Assembly (NCBI GenBank): GCA_015489035.1
Contig: WFMP01000241.1
Span: 1 to 11,110, forward strand
Origin: Candidatus Altimarinota bacterium
GTDB taxonomy: Bacteria; Patescibacteriota; Gracilibacteria; Absconditabacterales; Absconditicoccaceae
Length of the DNA: 11,110 nt
Reading direction: 5' to 3'
A program made the position numbers and the translations under genes. Positions within the stretch are counted from its first letter, which is position 1. Each line of letters begins with the position of its first letter. The notes under the pieces are model-generated. The model was given only the letters and a program-made list of their open reading frames with translations. It did not search any database and was not told the DNA's origin. Shown here in pieces: positions 1-8,500 of this stretch.

Positions 1-54
1 AGTAGGTGCTTAGTATATTTAGGGAGATAATAATTTAATTATTAAATTTAACTA
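1..54 (+). other. Left edge: possible gene tail and AT-rich leader
   Basis: Frame 1 is open from base 1 to a TAA at 28-30, which would encode a nine-residue tail of an upstream gene. This is too short to identify and may be chance. The rest is AT-rich leader for the first complete gene. A purine-rich AGGGAG at about 21-26 lies some 30 bases before the ATG, too far to be a ribosome binding site. GATAAT at 26-31 could be a -10 element, but no good -35 is visible. Confidence 0.2.
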
Positions 55-297
55 ATGGAATTTCTTGTTCATGTGATACCTTGAAGTAAACAAATTTTAG
101 TAAAAAAGGATGGGAAAGATTTACTCACAAATAGAGATATTTACAAAGTAAAACTTACTGCAAAACCTATAAATGGTGAAGCAAATAAACAACTTATAGA
201 AGTAATAACAGATTTTTTTAAAACTAAGAGAAGATTTGTGGAAATTGATAAATGAGCAAGTAGTAGATTAAAACTTGTAAAAATAATTGAAAAATAA
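55..297 (+). CDS. DUF167 / YggU-family small protein (UPF0235)
   Basis: This 80-residue protein matches the DUF167 (YggU, COG1872) family in length and pattern. The visible signature is an N-terminal V-I-P-G-S-K segment (residues 8-12), then V-K-L-T-A-K-P-I-N-G-E-A-N-K (residues 32-45), and a C-terminal G-A-S-S-R-L-K-L-V-K-I (residues 67-77). These correspond to the family's P-G-s, A-P-P-v-d-G-k-A-N and G-x-x-s-R-x-K-x-v elements. The family has a compact alpha/beta fold and no established biochemical role, so no function is assigned. Two glycines, at positions 10 and 67, are TGA codons at conserved family positions. The ATG is preceded by ACTA, with no Shine-Dalgarno sequence. The stop is TAA. 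The next gene, ilvE, starts 46 bp downstream behind its own promoter-like elements. Confidence 0.85.
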
Positions 298-314
298 GAA
301 ATATTTTATACAAT
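287..314 (+). promoter_or_regulatory. Candidate promoter for ilvE
   Basis: TTGAAA at 287-292 and TACAAT at 309-314 are separated by 16 bp, a plausible sigma-70 type -35/-10 pair. The -35 overlaps the last codons of the preceding gene. Predicted transcription start is about 321, giving a leader of roughly 20 bases. In DNA this AT-rich, such matches arise often by chance. Confidence 0.35.
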
Positions 315-343
315 TAAATCAGTTTATTTTTTTATGAAAAATT

Positions 344-1252
344 ATGAAAACACCTTACATTTGGAAAAATGGAGAATTTATAGCTTGGGATGATGCTTTG
401 GATCATAATATTACTCATTCTTTACATTATGGTAGTTGAGTTTTTGAATGAATTAGATTTTATCCTACTGAGGATGGTCCTAAGATTTTTAGATTGAAAG
501 AACATATTCAAAGACTTTTTTATTCTGCATCTTGTATGCAAATGGAAATTCCTTTTACAGAAGAAGAAATTATAAATGCTACTATAGAATTAGTAGAAAA
601 ATCAGGAGTAGAAAGTGGTTATATAAGACCTATTGCATATTTTGGTTATGGTAAAATGTGATTAAATCCTACTTGAGCACCAGTAGAAGTTGCTATCTCT
701 GCTTGGGCTTGGTGAAAATATCTTTCTGAAGATCCTATAAATGTAAAAATTCCGTCTATAAGAAGAATTGATCCTCAAACTATTCCTATGGGTGCAAAAA
801 TTTGTGGTAATTATGCAAATAGTATTTTGGCTAGTTTGGAAATTAAAAATGGAGGTTATGATGAATGACTTTTACTTGATACACAGTGATTTATTGCAGA
901 ATGACCTGGTGAAAATGTCTTTTTTGTAAGATGAAAGAAAGTTTACACACCTACTTTATGAACTATACTTCCTTGAATTACAAGAAATACAATTATTAAA
1001 TTATTTAAAGATAAATTTGATATTGATGTAAAAGAAACTAGAATAAATCCAAAACAATTATGAGATTTTGATGAAGCCTTTTTTGTATGAACTGCAGCAG
1101 AGGTAACTCCTATTTGAACTATTACAGATGAATTCTTAAATAAAATTGAATATGATTCTTGAGATAAAAATAGTTATACTCAGAAAATTAAAAAAATATA
1201 TGATGATGTAGTAAAATGAAAAGATAAAGATTATTTAGACTGGCTAGCTTAA
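344..1252 (+). CDS. ilvE: Branched-chain amino acid aminotransferase (class IV, PLP-dependent)
   Basis: This 302-residue protein has the length and motifs of IlvE, which transfers the amino group between Leu, Ile or Val and 2-oxoglutarate in the cytoplasm. Visible motifs are H-Y-G-S-G-V-F-E-G-I-R-F (residues 28-39), P-M-G-A-K-I-C-G-N-Y (148-157) with K152 as the expected PLP lysine, A-E-G-P-G-E-N (185-191), L-P-G-I-T-R (209-214) and G-T-A-A-E-V-T-P (249-256). About 16 of 28 glycines are TGA, including several in these motifs. The ATG at 344 is chosen because an ATG at 334 is in another frame and no other in-frame ATG lies upstream. The stop codon lies within the loop of a terminator hairpin. 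No other branched-chain biosynthesis gene is in the window, so a catabolic or salvage role is as likely as biosynthesis. A D-amino-acid or aminodeoxychorismate member of the fold is less likely, given the full IlvE signature. Confidence 0.93.
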
Positions 1253-1267
1253 GGCTAGTTTTTTTTT
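1242..1267 (+). terminator. Rho-independent terminator after ilvE
   Basis: CTAGC (1244-1248) pairs with GCTAG (1254-1258) around a five-base loop, extendable by two G-U pairs, and is followed by an uninterrupted run of nine T (1259-1267). The ilvE stop codon (1250-1252) lies in the loop, so termination is tightly coupled to the end of the gene. Confidence 0.7.
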
Positions 1268-1269
1268 AC

Positions 1270-1297
1270 TTGAAAAGATATTCTTATTAGTTATACT
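1270..1297 (+). promoter_or_regulatory. Candidate promoter of the AbrB-like gene
   Basis: TTGAAA at 1270-1275 and TATACT at 1292-1297 are 16 bp apart, with only a few mismatches to the sigma-70 consensus. It begins immediately after the ilvE terminator T-run, as expected for an independent transcription unit. A second -10-like TATACT lies at 1310-1315. The first -10 is buried in the palindrome described separately. Confidence 0.5.
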
Positions 1298-1322
1298 GGT
1301 ATAACTTTTTATACTAGTAATT
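1289..1322. promoter_or_regulatory. Palindromic operator-like site, two copies
   Basis: AGTTATAC (1289-1296) and GTATAACT (1299-1306) form a perfect inverted repeat with 8-bp arms and a 2-bp spacer, covering the candidate -10. A degenerate second copy, TTATACTAGTAATT at 1309-1322, repeats TTATACTGGTATAA at 1291-1304 with an 18-bp offset. Position over the promoter and directly before a DNA-binding-protein gene suggests autoregulation. That assignment is inference. Confidence 0.5.
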
Positions 1323-1331
1323 TTTTAAATA

Positions 1332-1529
1332 ATGAAACTTTATTGAGTTACAAAACTTTGACCAAAATGACAGGTTGTAATTCCACAGGAAGCAAGAGAA
1401 GATTTATGATTAAAACCTGGTGATAAGGTAGTAGTTTTTTCTCCATCTTGAAAATGAGTTGTGGTAGCTTCTACAAAAGAAATGAAAAAATATTTAAAAG
1501 ATTTTTCTCAATTATTTGATGAAGAATAA
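1332..1529 (+). CDS. AbrB/SpoVT-type (swapped-hairpin) DNA-binding regulator
   Basis: This 65-residue protein carries a full SpoVT_AbrB swapped-hairpin domain at its N-terminus: K-L-G-P-K-G-Q-V-V-I-P-Q-E-A-R-E-D-L-G-L-K-P-G-D-K spans residues 8-32. This matches the family's G-R-V-x-I-P-x-x-x-R-x-x-L-x-I-x-x-G-D core. Proteins of this type dimerise and bind palindromic DNA, either as global regulators or as antitoxins of toxin pairs. The C-terminal tail (residues 48-65) is short and charged. No toxin gene (PIN, MazF-like) lies next to it. The downstream neighbour, 28 bp away, is a nitroreductase. Six of seven glycines are TGA, so the gene is unreadable under the standard code. Its own promoter region carries a palindrome, so autoregulation is likely. 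The ATG lies in AAATAATG with no Shine-Dalgarno sequence. Confidence 0.85.
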
Positions 1530-1535
1530 TAATTT

Positions 1536-1541
1536 TATAAT
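1536..1541 (+). promoter_or_regulatory. -10-like element before the nitroreductase gene
   Basis: A consensus TATAAT sits 16 bp before the ATG at 1558, in the gap after the AbrB-like gene. No good -35 is found at the usual distance. Transcription from here would start about 10 bases before the ATG, leaving almost no leader. The gene may instead be co-transcribed with the AbrB-like gene. Confidence 0.25.
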
Positions 1542-1557
1542 TTAACTAAAAAAAATA

Positions 1558-2190
1558 ATGAAAGACATTATAAATTGCTTAAATACAAGATATGCTGTAA
1601 AAAAGTTTGATCCTACTAAAAAAGTTTCAAAAGAAAATTTAGATAAAATTTTAGAATCTTTTAAGCTAACTGCTTCTTCTTTTAATTTACAACCTTGGGG
1701 AATTGTAGTTGTAGAAAATCAGGAAATAAAAGATAAATTATTTGAATATTCTTATTATCAAGAACAGATAAAAGATTGCTCTCATTTATTAGTTTTGTGT
1801 AGAAAAACTGATTTATCTGAAAAGTTAGTTTATAATTTAATAAATACATTAGTTGAAAAATCTTGAATGGAAAGAAATAATTTTGAATGATATGAAAATA
1901 TGATGAGATGATTTCTTTCAAGATTAGATGATGGTAGAAAAATATCTTGGGCTGAAAAACAAGTTTATATAGCTTTATGAAATTTACTTACTGCTTGTGC
2001 TTGTTTGGAGATAGATTCTTGTCCTATGGAAGGATTTGATAAGAAAAAATATGATGAAATACTAAATTTGAAAGAAAAATGATTGTCTTCTGTGCTTGTC
2101 TTACCTATTGGTTATAGAGCAGAAGATGATAAACATGCAAAAATTCCTAAATTTAGGTATAATTTGGATGATTTAGTTGAGAAAATTTAG
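1558..2190 (+). CDS. NfsB-like FMN-dependent nitroreductase / NAD(P)H oxidoreductase
   Basis: This 210-residue protein matches the NfsB branch of the nitroreductase family in length and pattern. These enzymes bind FMN, act as dimers in the cytoplasm, and reduce nitroaromatics, quinones or related compounds with NAD(P)H. Visible elements are the N-terminal T-R-Y-A-V-K-K-F-D (residues 10-18, with R11 expected to contact the FMN phosphate), S-S-F-N-L-Q-P-W (40-47), W-A-E-K-Q-V-Y-I-A-L-G-N-L-L (131-144), P-M-E-G-F-D (156-161) and L-P-I-G-Y-R (182-187). Lys198 and Arg200 sit near the C-terminus, as in NfsB. Five glycines are TGA, the first at residue 103, where standard-code reading would stop the protein. 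It follows the AbrB-like gene by 28 bp and may share its transcript. The natural substrate cannot be read from sequence. The stop is TAG. Confidence 0.88.
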
Positions 2191-2206
2191 AAAAAATTAA
2201 TATAAT
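2177..2206 (+). promoter_or_regulatory. Promoter of the lipoprotein adaptor gene
   Basis: TTGAGA at 2177-2182 (one mismatch to the -35 consensus) and a perfect TATAAT at 2201-2206 are 18 bp apart. The -35 overlaps the end of the nitroreductase gene. The predicted start is near 2213, leaving a leader of about 43 bases. This is the best consensus-like promoter in the window. Confidence 0.5.
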
Positions 2207-2255
2207 TTTAAGGTTAGTAATTGTAATAAAAAGATTTAGTTCTTAATTTAGATTT

Positions 2256-4082
2256 ATGAAAAAAATAATATTAGTATCTTTATGAATTAGTTTAGTTTTG
2301 TCTTGATGTAGTTCACAAGAAAAAATAACAAAAAAAACAACACAAACACAAGAAGTAAAACAAACTTGTACAAAATTTTTTACTGTTTGAAACTGACAAA
2401 ATCAAGTTTATAACTTACAAGCAAAAGTTGTTTCATCAAATATAAAAAACATAACAAGTTCAAATGCTGGTTTAGTTTCATATTTGAATTGTACTCCTTG
2501 AAAATATGTGAAATCTAAAACTTTGATAGCAAAGATAACTCCAGATTGGTCTGATAGTAATATTAAGAATTTAATAAATCAAAAAAAATCTGTTCAAACT
2601 CAATTAAATAATACAAGAAATATACTTGTTAGCACAAAATCTAATTTTTCTTCTCAGTTAAATTCTTTAGTTACACAGAAATCTAACTTGGAAAATCAAA
2701 TTAAAATATTAAATCAAAATTTAACTAAATTAACTAATCAAAAGAAATATTGAGTTAATGATCTTTGAGAACAATTAAGTAGTTTACAAACACAATTAAA
2801 AAATTTAAAAAAATCAAAATCTAAATTAGAACAAAGTAAAAATGCTGATATAGAAAAAATTAAATTAGCTATTTTGAATACAAAAGATGGTATTTCATCT
2901 TCTATAAAAAATGATTTGTTTAGGATAGATGAAATATTTTGAATATCTAATGAAAATAAACATAAAAATGATGCTTATGAAAATTATTTGAGTGCAAAAG
3001 ATACTACATTAAAAAATAAAGTTAAAAATAATTGGAGAAAAATATCTTCACAAAAGATGAATAATTTATCAAATGAAGAATTTTCTAATTATATACAACA
3101 AGTGGATTTGCTTGTTCAAGATGTAAAGCAAGCAATTAAAAATTCGGTATCTTCGAGAACTTTTCCTCAAACACAAATAAATACATACTACAATGAATTT
3201 AATTCTTACGATTTATGATTGATTGCTTCAAAAACTAAGTTAGATGATTTAATTCAAAATTATACTACAATTGTTAATAATTATGATACACAAATTATTT
3301 CATTACAAACACAGATAGATACTATAAAATCTAATATAAAAAATATTAAAAATAATAAAATAAATTCATATTCTTCAAGTATAGATATTCAAATTAATAC
3401 AACTAAAACACAAATAGATAATATAAATTCAAGTTTACAAAATATTAAGAATCAAATAAAATCTTTAGCTGATCAGGAAAATATTCAACTTAAACAGTTA
3501 GAAAATCAAATTTCTAGTTTAAAATCTAATTTATCACAAATTAATATAAATTTAGCACCACAAAATATTTATGCAGGTGTAAATGGAAAAATTAAAATCA
3601 AAAAAGTCGATAAATGAAATAAGGTATGACCAAATAGCTTGATCTGTCAGATAGTACCGGATAAAAGTAGTTTAAAATTACAAATTTATGGAGATTTAGG
3701 AGTTGGAAAAAATTTAGGAGAAGTTGAATTTAAAGATAACAATTGAAAAAATTGTAAATTAAAAATAGTTTCTAAATTACCTTATCAGGATCCAGTTACT
3801 CAAAATAATATTTATGAAACAGAAAATAATATTGATTGTAATATTCAAGAATGAGAAATTTTATCTGTAAAATATTATAAAAAAGAAAGTAAAGTTATAA
3901 ATTGAAATAAAAAGATAATTATACCTTTAAATTTTGTAATTAATAGACTTACTGGTCAAGAGGTTATAAAATTTATTAAAACTTGAGATTATCAGAAAAT
4001 TAAAGTTAAACTATGAAATATAGATGGAACAAATGTATGAATTTTGTCTTGATTAAAAATTTGAGATAGAGTGTGTAGGTAG
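2256..4082 (+). CDS. Lipoprotein membrane fusion (adaptor) protein with very long coiled coil
   Basis: This 608-residue protein starts with a lipoprotein signal peptide: M-K-K, a hydrophobic stretch, and lipobox L-S-G-C with Cys18 as the lipidated residue. G17 of the lipobox is a TGA codon. Residues about 57-98 look like the first half of a biotinyl-lipoyl domain. Residues about 100-432 are Gln/Asn/Lys/Ser-rich heptad-like sequence, interrupted near P304. Residues 436-465 (Y-A-G-V-N-G-K-I-K-I) look like the returning half of the lipoyl domain, and 465-608 like the beta-barrel and membrane-proximal domains, ending in G-L-K-I-G-D-R-V. This order is the signature of HlyD/AcrA-type adaptors of tripartite pumps. 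AcrA is about 400 residues with a hairpin of around 60, so the hairpin here is several times longer. An RND pump and an MFS transporter lie downstream and are the likely partners. The frame is uninterrupted apart from TGA. The stop is TAG. Confidence 0.85.
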
Positions 4083-4127
4083 AATATTTGGAGATTGATA
4101 GAAATATTTTAAAATAGATGTTTTATA

Positions 4128-4171
4128 TTCTTCTTTTTCTTGATAAAAAGAAGAAACAAGAAAAATCAAGA
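4128..4171. repeat. Nested AT-rich inverted repeats
   Basis: TTCTTCTTTTT (4128-4138) is exactly complementary to AAAAAGAAGAA (4145-4155) around a six-base loop. The bases TCTTGAT (4138-4144), covering that loop, are in turn complementary to ATCAAGA (4165-4171). The two pairings share bases, so they are alternatives. No T-run follows, so it is not a canonical terminator. It could be the end of a dispersed repeat or an alternative-fold RNA. I recall AT-rich elements with a similar look in other bacterial genomes, but this is unverified. Confidence 0.6.
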
Positions 4172-4216
4172 CATAAATACTGACTCTTTCTTACAATTCA
4201 GTTGTACTGTTGGTAG

Positions 4217-4256
4217 GCTTGCTCCCTCCCACTTCGTGGGCTCCGAGGTCGCAAGC
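4217..4256. repeat. GC-rich palindromic element, possible dispersed repeat or structured RNA
   Basis: GCTTGC (4217-4222) pairs with GCAAGC (4251-4256), enclosing CCCAC (4228-4232) paired with GTGGG (4236-4240) over a three-base loop. CCTC/GAGG (4225-4228, 4245-4248) offers an alternative inner stem. G+C is 27 of 40 bases in a region otherwise extremely AT-rich. This looks like a REP-like palindromic unit or a non-coding RNA stem, not native coding DNA. No transposase is nearby and no tRNA features are present. Confidence 0.55.
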
Positions 4257-4311
4257 TCTCATCAAGTTTTTATAAGTTCATTAAATAAAAATTAGTTTCT
4301 ATGGATTAGTA

Positions 4312-4404
4312 GTATCATGATTTTTACTAGTTTTATAATTAATTCGGTCGTCATTATATTTGTGTCAAAAAATAGGTATCATATTTTAAATCATTTAGTA
4401 TCAT
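4312..4404 (+). promoter_or_regulatory. Three GTATCAT repeats upstream of the MFS gene
   Basis: GTATCAT occurs at 4312-4318, 4376-4382 and 4398-4404, each followed by an AT-rich run. The last two are 22 bp apart, about two helical turns, and the third ends 5 bp before the ATG. They may be binding sites of a regulator of the MFS-RND pair. This is inference; low-complexity AT context makes chance repeats more likely. Confidence 0.3.
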
Positions 4405-4409
4405 AATTT

Positions 4410-5585
4410 ATGCTTTCAAAACTCAAAACAACAAAATTTATAGTACTTAGTATATTATTTTTGGATGTGCTATCTATCTGATTATTTATACCACTTTTAC
4501 CAGATTTGGTAAATTATTTTCATGTATCCATTTTTTTGATTTCATTAGCTATTTGAGTTTATGCTTTTTTTTCATTTATTTTTAATCCAATCTTAGGTCA
4601 ATTATCAGATAAAATTTGAAGGAAGAAAGTTTTAATTTTGTGTGTTATTTGAAGTTTTTTTTCAAATTTGATTATGACCTTATCAAGCACATATTTATTT
4701 TTTATGGTTTGAAGAGTTATAAATTGAATAACTTGATGAAATATTTCTGTTATAAGTTCTATTTTATCAGATATATCTGCAAATAAAAAAGAAAGAGCTA
4801 CCAATTTGTGATTTATGTGAGCTTTGTTTTGAATTTGATTTGTAGTAGGTCCAGCCTTATCAATATTTCTTCTTCAATTTTGAATCAAAGTTCCTTTTTA
4901 TTTTATGGTTTGATTTAGTTTTGTAGAAATATTTTTAATTTATTTTTTACTTGAAGAAACAAATAGAGATTTATCAACTAGGAAATTAGTTTACAATCCT
5001 TTTGTTAGTATTCGGAAATTTCTAAAAATAGAAAATACAAGATATTTTATTGTAAGTATGTTTTTTCTTTTGTTAGCTTCTGGTATGTATCAAGGCATGT
5101 TGCCAGTTTATTTGGTAGATAAATTTAAAGTTTCTATAAATTTTGCAGGTATTTTTATGTCTATAATGTGACTTATAATACTTTTGAATCAAGCTATTCT
5201 ATTTAAGAAATTTTGGTTGAAGTATTTTAGTGTAAAAAAATTGTTTTTTATTTTGAATATATGAGCCTTGATTTTATTTTTTATTTTAAGTTTCATTTAT
5301 AATATCAATATATTTATTTGACTATTTTTAATTTTAATAATGTTTTATTGAGTTATAAGACCTATTTATCAAACAGAGCTAGTTGAAAATGTAGATAAAA
5401 CACAACATTGAGAAATTTTGTGAGTCACCTCTTCTATGCAAAGTTTAGTAATGTTCCTTTGACCTTTGATAGCAGGTTATCTGATGGAAAAAAGTATTGA
5501 TATATTCTTTGCTTCTACTTTATTTGTGTTTGTATCAATATTATTACTTATGAAATTGAAAGATTATTTAATAATTAAAAAATAA
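4410..5585 (+). CDS. MFS transporter, TetA-like drug:H+ antiporter family
   Basis: This 391-residue protein is hydrophobic throughout and fits the usual 12-helix major facilitator fold. Motif A, G-Q-L-S-D-K-I-G-R-K-K, is at residues 63-73 between helices 2 and 3. G-R-V-I-N-G-I-T-G-G at 101-110 is the helix 4 (motif B) arginine region with R102. The segment L-G-F-M-G-A-L-F-G-I-G-F-V-V-G-P-A (133-149) is motif C, typical of drug/H+ antiporters such as TetA. Another motif-A-like loop is not obvious in the second half. About 20 glycines are TGA, among them the motif A and motif C positions, and two are adjacent TGA-TGA at 109-110. The gene ends 2 bp before the RND pump gene, so the two are surely co-transcribed. 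It acts in the cytoplasmic membrane. The exported compound cannot be inferred. The ATG has no Shine-Dalgarno sequence. Confidence 0.9.
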
Positions 5586-5587
5586 CT

Positions 5588-8500
5588 ATGTTTGAAAAAA
5601 TACTTAGACAATACAGACCATTTTTACTACTTATTATGATTTTAATATTATGACTTGGTCTTTATAGTTTCAAAAATATGCCTAAAGAATCTTCTCCTAG
5701 TATAGATATTCCTTTTTTTGTAATAACTGCTATCTATCCCGGCGCAGATGCAAAATCAGTTCAAGAACAAGTGACTCAAAAAATAGAAAATAAACTCCCT
5801 TCTATAAATGATATTTCTTCTTATAAAAGTATATCTGCGGATAGTGTATCTTCTATTACAGTACAATTTAAAAAATGAACCGATAAGAATACAGCATACA
5901 ATGATTTACAATCAGCTTTGAATGAATTAAAATGAAATTTACCTAAAAATATAAATTTGAGATTAAAAAAAATTAATTTAGTAGATATTCCAGTTTATAC
6001 TTTTTCTATTGTATGAAATTTATACCCATCTATTTTATATGATAAAGTAAGATTTTTGAAAGATGATTTGGAAAAGATTTCTTGAGTAGATAGTGTAAAT
6101 GTAATATGAGGTTATGTGCCAATTGTTAAAATAAATTTTAATTATAATAAATTAAAAAAGTACCATTTTAAAGTAAACCAATTAGTAGGTATTATTAATT
6201 CTTCTATTATAAAGATACCGATTGGTAAGAAACAAATAAATAATCTACTATATAGTTTCGAGATGAGAACTTATAGTTTAAGTTGAAATAATTTGATAAA
6301 TAAATTAGAAGCTTTTAAAAGACAATTAAATAGTATTCCTTTAATAAATAAATGATGAAATATTCTAAGATTGAAAGATATCGCAAATATAGATATTTCT
6401 CATCCTTTTTATAAAAAAGAATCTTTTATAGATGGTAAAACTGCAATTACTTATATAGTTTATAAAACATCTTGAACAGATATACTAAACTTAGTTAAAA
6501 GAATAAAAAATTATTTGAAAACAAAGAATAGCTTTTTTAGAAAAAATCATTTGAAGGCTGTAGAAATTACATCTCAAACTATTGATGTAAATAAAACTTT
6601 TGATACTTTTTTGAGCAATTTTCGGGAAACTACTCTAATTATTTTATTTGTAATAGGTTTATTTGTATGAATTAAAGAAGCCTTTTCTGTATTTTTAGCT
6701 TTTCCTTTGGTCTATCTTATTACTTTTATATATCTAAATTCTATTTGATATACGTTCAATAGTATTGTAAGTTTTTCTCTAGTTCTTACTTTATGAATTA
6801 TGGTAGATAATCTTATAGTTATTATCGAATGAGTAGATGAAGCTCTTGGGAAATGAATGAATAAATATGAAGCTACCTTATTTTCTATTAAAACTTATCG
6901 GAAACCAATATTGGCTTGAAATTTTACAACTATTGCTATGTTTTTTCCTTTAAATTTTATGCTTTCTGGTAGAATAGGCGAGTTTATGAAGTATCTGCCA
7001 ACTACTATAGATGCTACTCTAGTTTTTTCTATGATTGTTGCTTTTGTATTTTTACCTATTATTATTAGTTTTTTTAAATTTAAAAGAAAAGAGAATGTAG
7101 AGAATAAAATTGATCTAGAAAATAAACCTAAAAATAAACCTAAAAATAAAAAGAACAATATTTACAAAAATATTTATTTAAAAATTCTTAATTATCCTAA
7201 AACTATTATCCTCTCTTTTTGGTTAATATTTATTTTGTCTTTATTATCTTTTATAAAATTAGGTTCGGTAAATTTTTTACCTGCAACAGATAAAAATAAT
7301 ATTTATGTAGATATTAAATATAATAAGTCTTTTTCTTTGGAGGAAAACAAAAAAGATACAAATAAAATTTATAAATATGTAAAATATTTCTTTAATAAAT
7401 ATTATCCTTGAATTGTAAAAAATATAGCAATTACAATTTGAGATTATGAGACAACACAACCATTAGATAGAGTTATATATAATAATAGTTTTAATCCAAA
7501 TTTATCAAAAATAAATATTAGACTTATTGATACAAATAAGAGAAATTCATATGAAAATGCAATTAAAATTTATCCAAGGCTTAATACATATTTACATTCG
7601 AAATTGCATAATTTTAATTGACAGATAAAAGAAATTGATGCTTTTATAAGAAAAAATTGACCTAGTGCATGAAAAGATATAGGATTCAATATAAGTGTAA
7701 AAAAAATAATTGATTGAAAAAGTAAAATTGAAATCTTAGCAAATAATTATGATAAACTTTTACCAAAATTAAAAAAAATATATTGAACTTATGGCTGGTC
7801 TAGTTCATTAGAGTATTCAAATTGAAGGATACAAATTTTATATAATTTAGATAAAATAAAATTATTTAATTTAAATATATCTGATATTAATACTTTTTTA
7901 CTTGGTTTATATAGTAGAACCCAAAATTATCAATGATGAGGTATTAATATTTCATCTTTGTCTGATTTTTGAAAGGATATTATACCAGTAAAAGGTTATA
8001 TTGTTGTACAAAATAATCAAAAATTAGATTATTCACATTTAATTATTCCTTGAACAAATATTTATGTTTCACAAGTTGTAAAAAGTATAAAAATAAAGCC
8101 AGATATTAAATATTACAAGCATTTAGATGGAATTTTAGTTATAAATATTCAAGCATATAAAAATCCTAATATTACTTTATGAAATATTACAAAACAAATA
8201 GATACTATTATTAAGAAATTTTCTGAAATAAAATTAACTTATGCTTCAGATGTAAAAGATATGAAACAGTCTATGAAAGATTTATGATTAGCATTTTTGG
8301 TTGGTATATTTTTGATGTTTATAGTGTTAGTTTTGAACTTTGGAAATTATAAACAATCATTGATAGTTTTTAGTATTATTCCTTTACTTTTTATAGGTGC
8401 ATTTATATTTTTAATAATTTTTCATTTACCATTTTGATTTCCAGCTCAACTTGGTATGTTTGGACTTATTTGAGTAGGAGTAAATGATGCAATTTTACTT

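Larger units (their letters stand above)
4083..4409. other. 327-bp gene-free gap between adaptor and MFS genes
   Basis: No coding sequence is seen here. The gap contains, in order, an AT-only inverted repeat (4128-4155), a nested second inverted repeat, a strongly GC-rich structured segment (4217-4256), and an AT-rich section just before the MFS gene with three copies of GTATCAT. A TATAAT at 4334-4339 and a weaker TTGTGT/TATTTT pair (4360-4365, 4382-4387, 16 bp apart) are candidate promoter elements for the MFS-RND pair. No clear T-tract terminator for the adaptor gene was found. Confidence 0.6.

Noticed and set aside
1682..1921. Minus-strand open frame of 79 codons opposite the nitroreductase gene
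   Set aside because: It lies entirely opposite a gene with clear nitroreductase motifs and has a low-complexity hydrophobic translation with no recognisable domain.
1332..2190. AbrB-like gene and nitroreductase as a toxin-antitoxin pair
   Set aside because: The downstream protein is a clear FMN nitroreductase, not a PIN, MazF or other toxin fold. The pairing is at most co-regulation.
3219..3600. CRISPR-like repetition in the Asn/Lys/Gln-rich stretch
   Set aside because: The similarity is coding low complexity in a coiled coil. There are no exact repeats of constant length with constant spacing.
2508..3617. Three separate small coiled-coil genes within the adaptor
   Set aside because: They are in one frame, separated only by TGA, and joined by code 25 reading into a single protein with a signal peptide and adaptor C-terminus.
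4201..4265. GC-rich segment as a tRNA or tRNA remnant
   Set aside because: There is no seven-pair acceptor stem, no GGTTCGA-like T-loop and no plausible anticodon arm; the pairing is a nested palindrome.
4598..4804. Minus-strand open frame opposite the MFS gene
   Set aside because: It is antisense to MFS motifs A to C and resembles no protein family.
6895..7459. Two minus-strand open frames opposite the RND gene
   Set aside because: Both lie antisense to a continuous RND coding frame. Their Phe/Ile/Leu-rich translations are expected by-products of AT-rich DNA.
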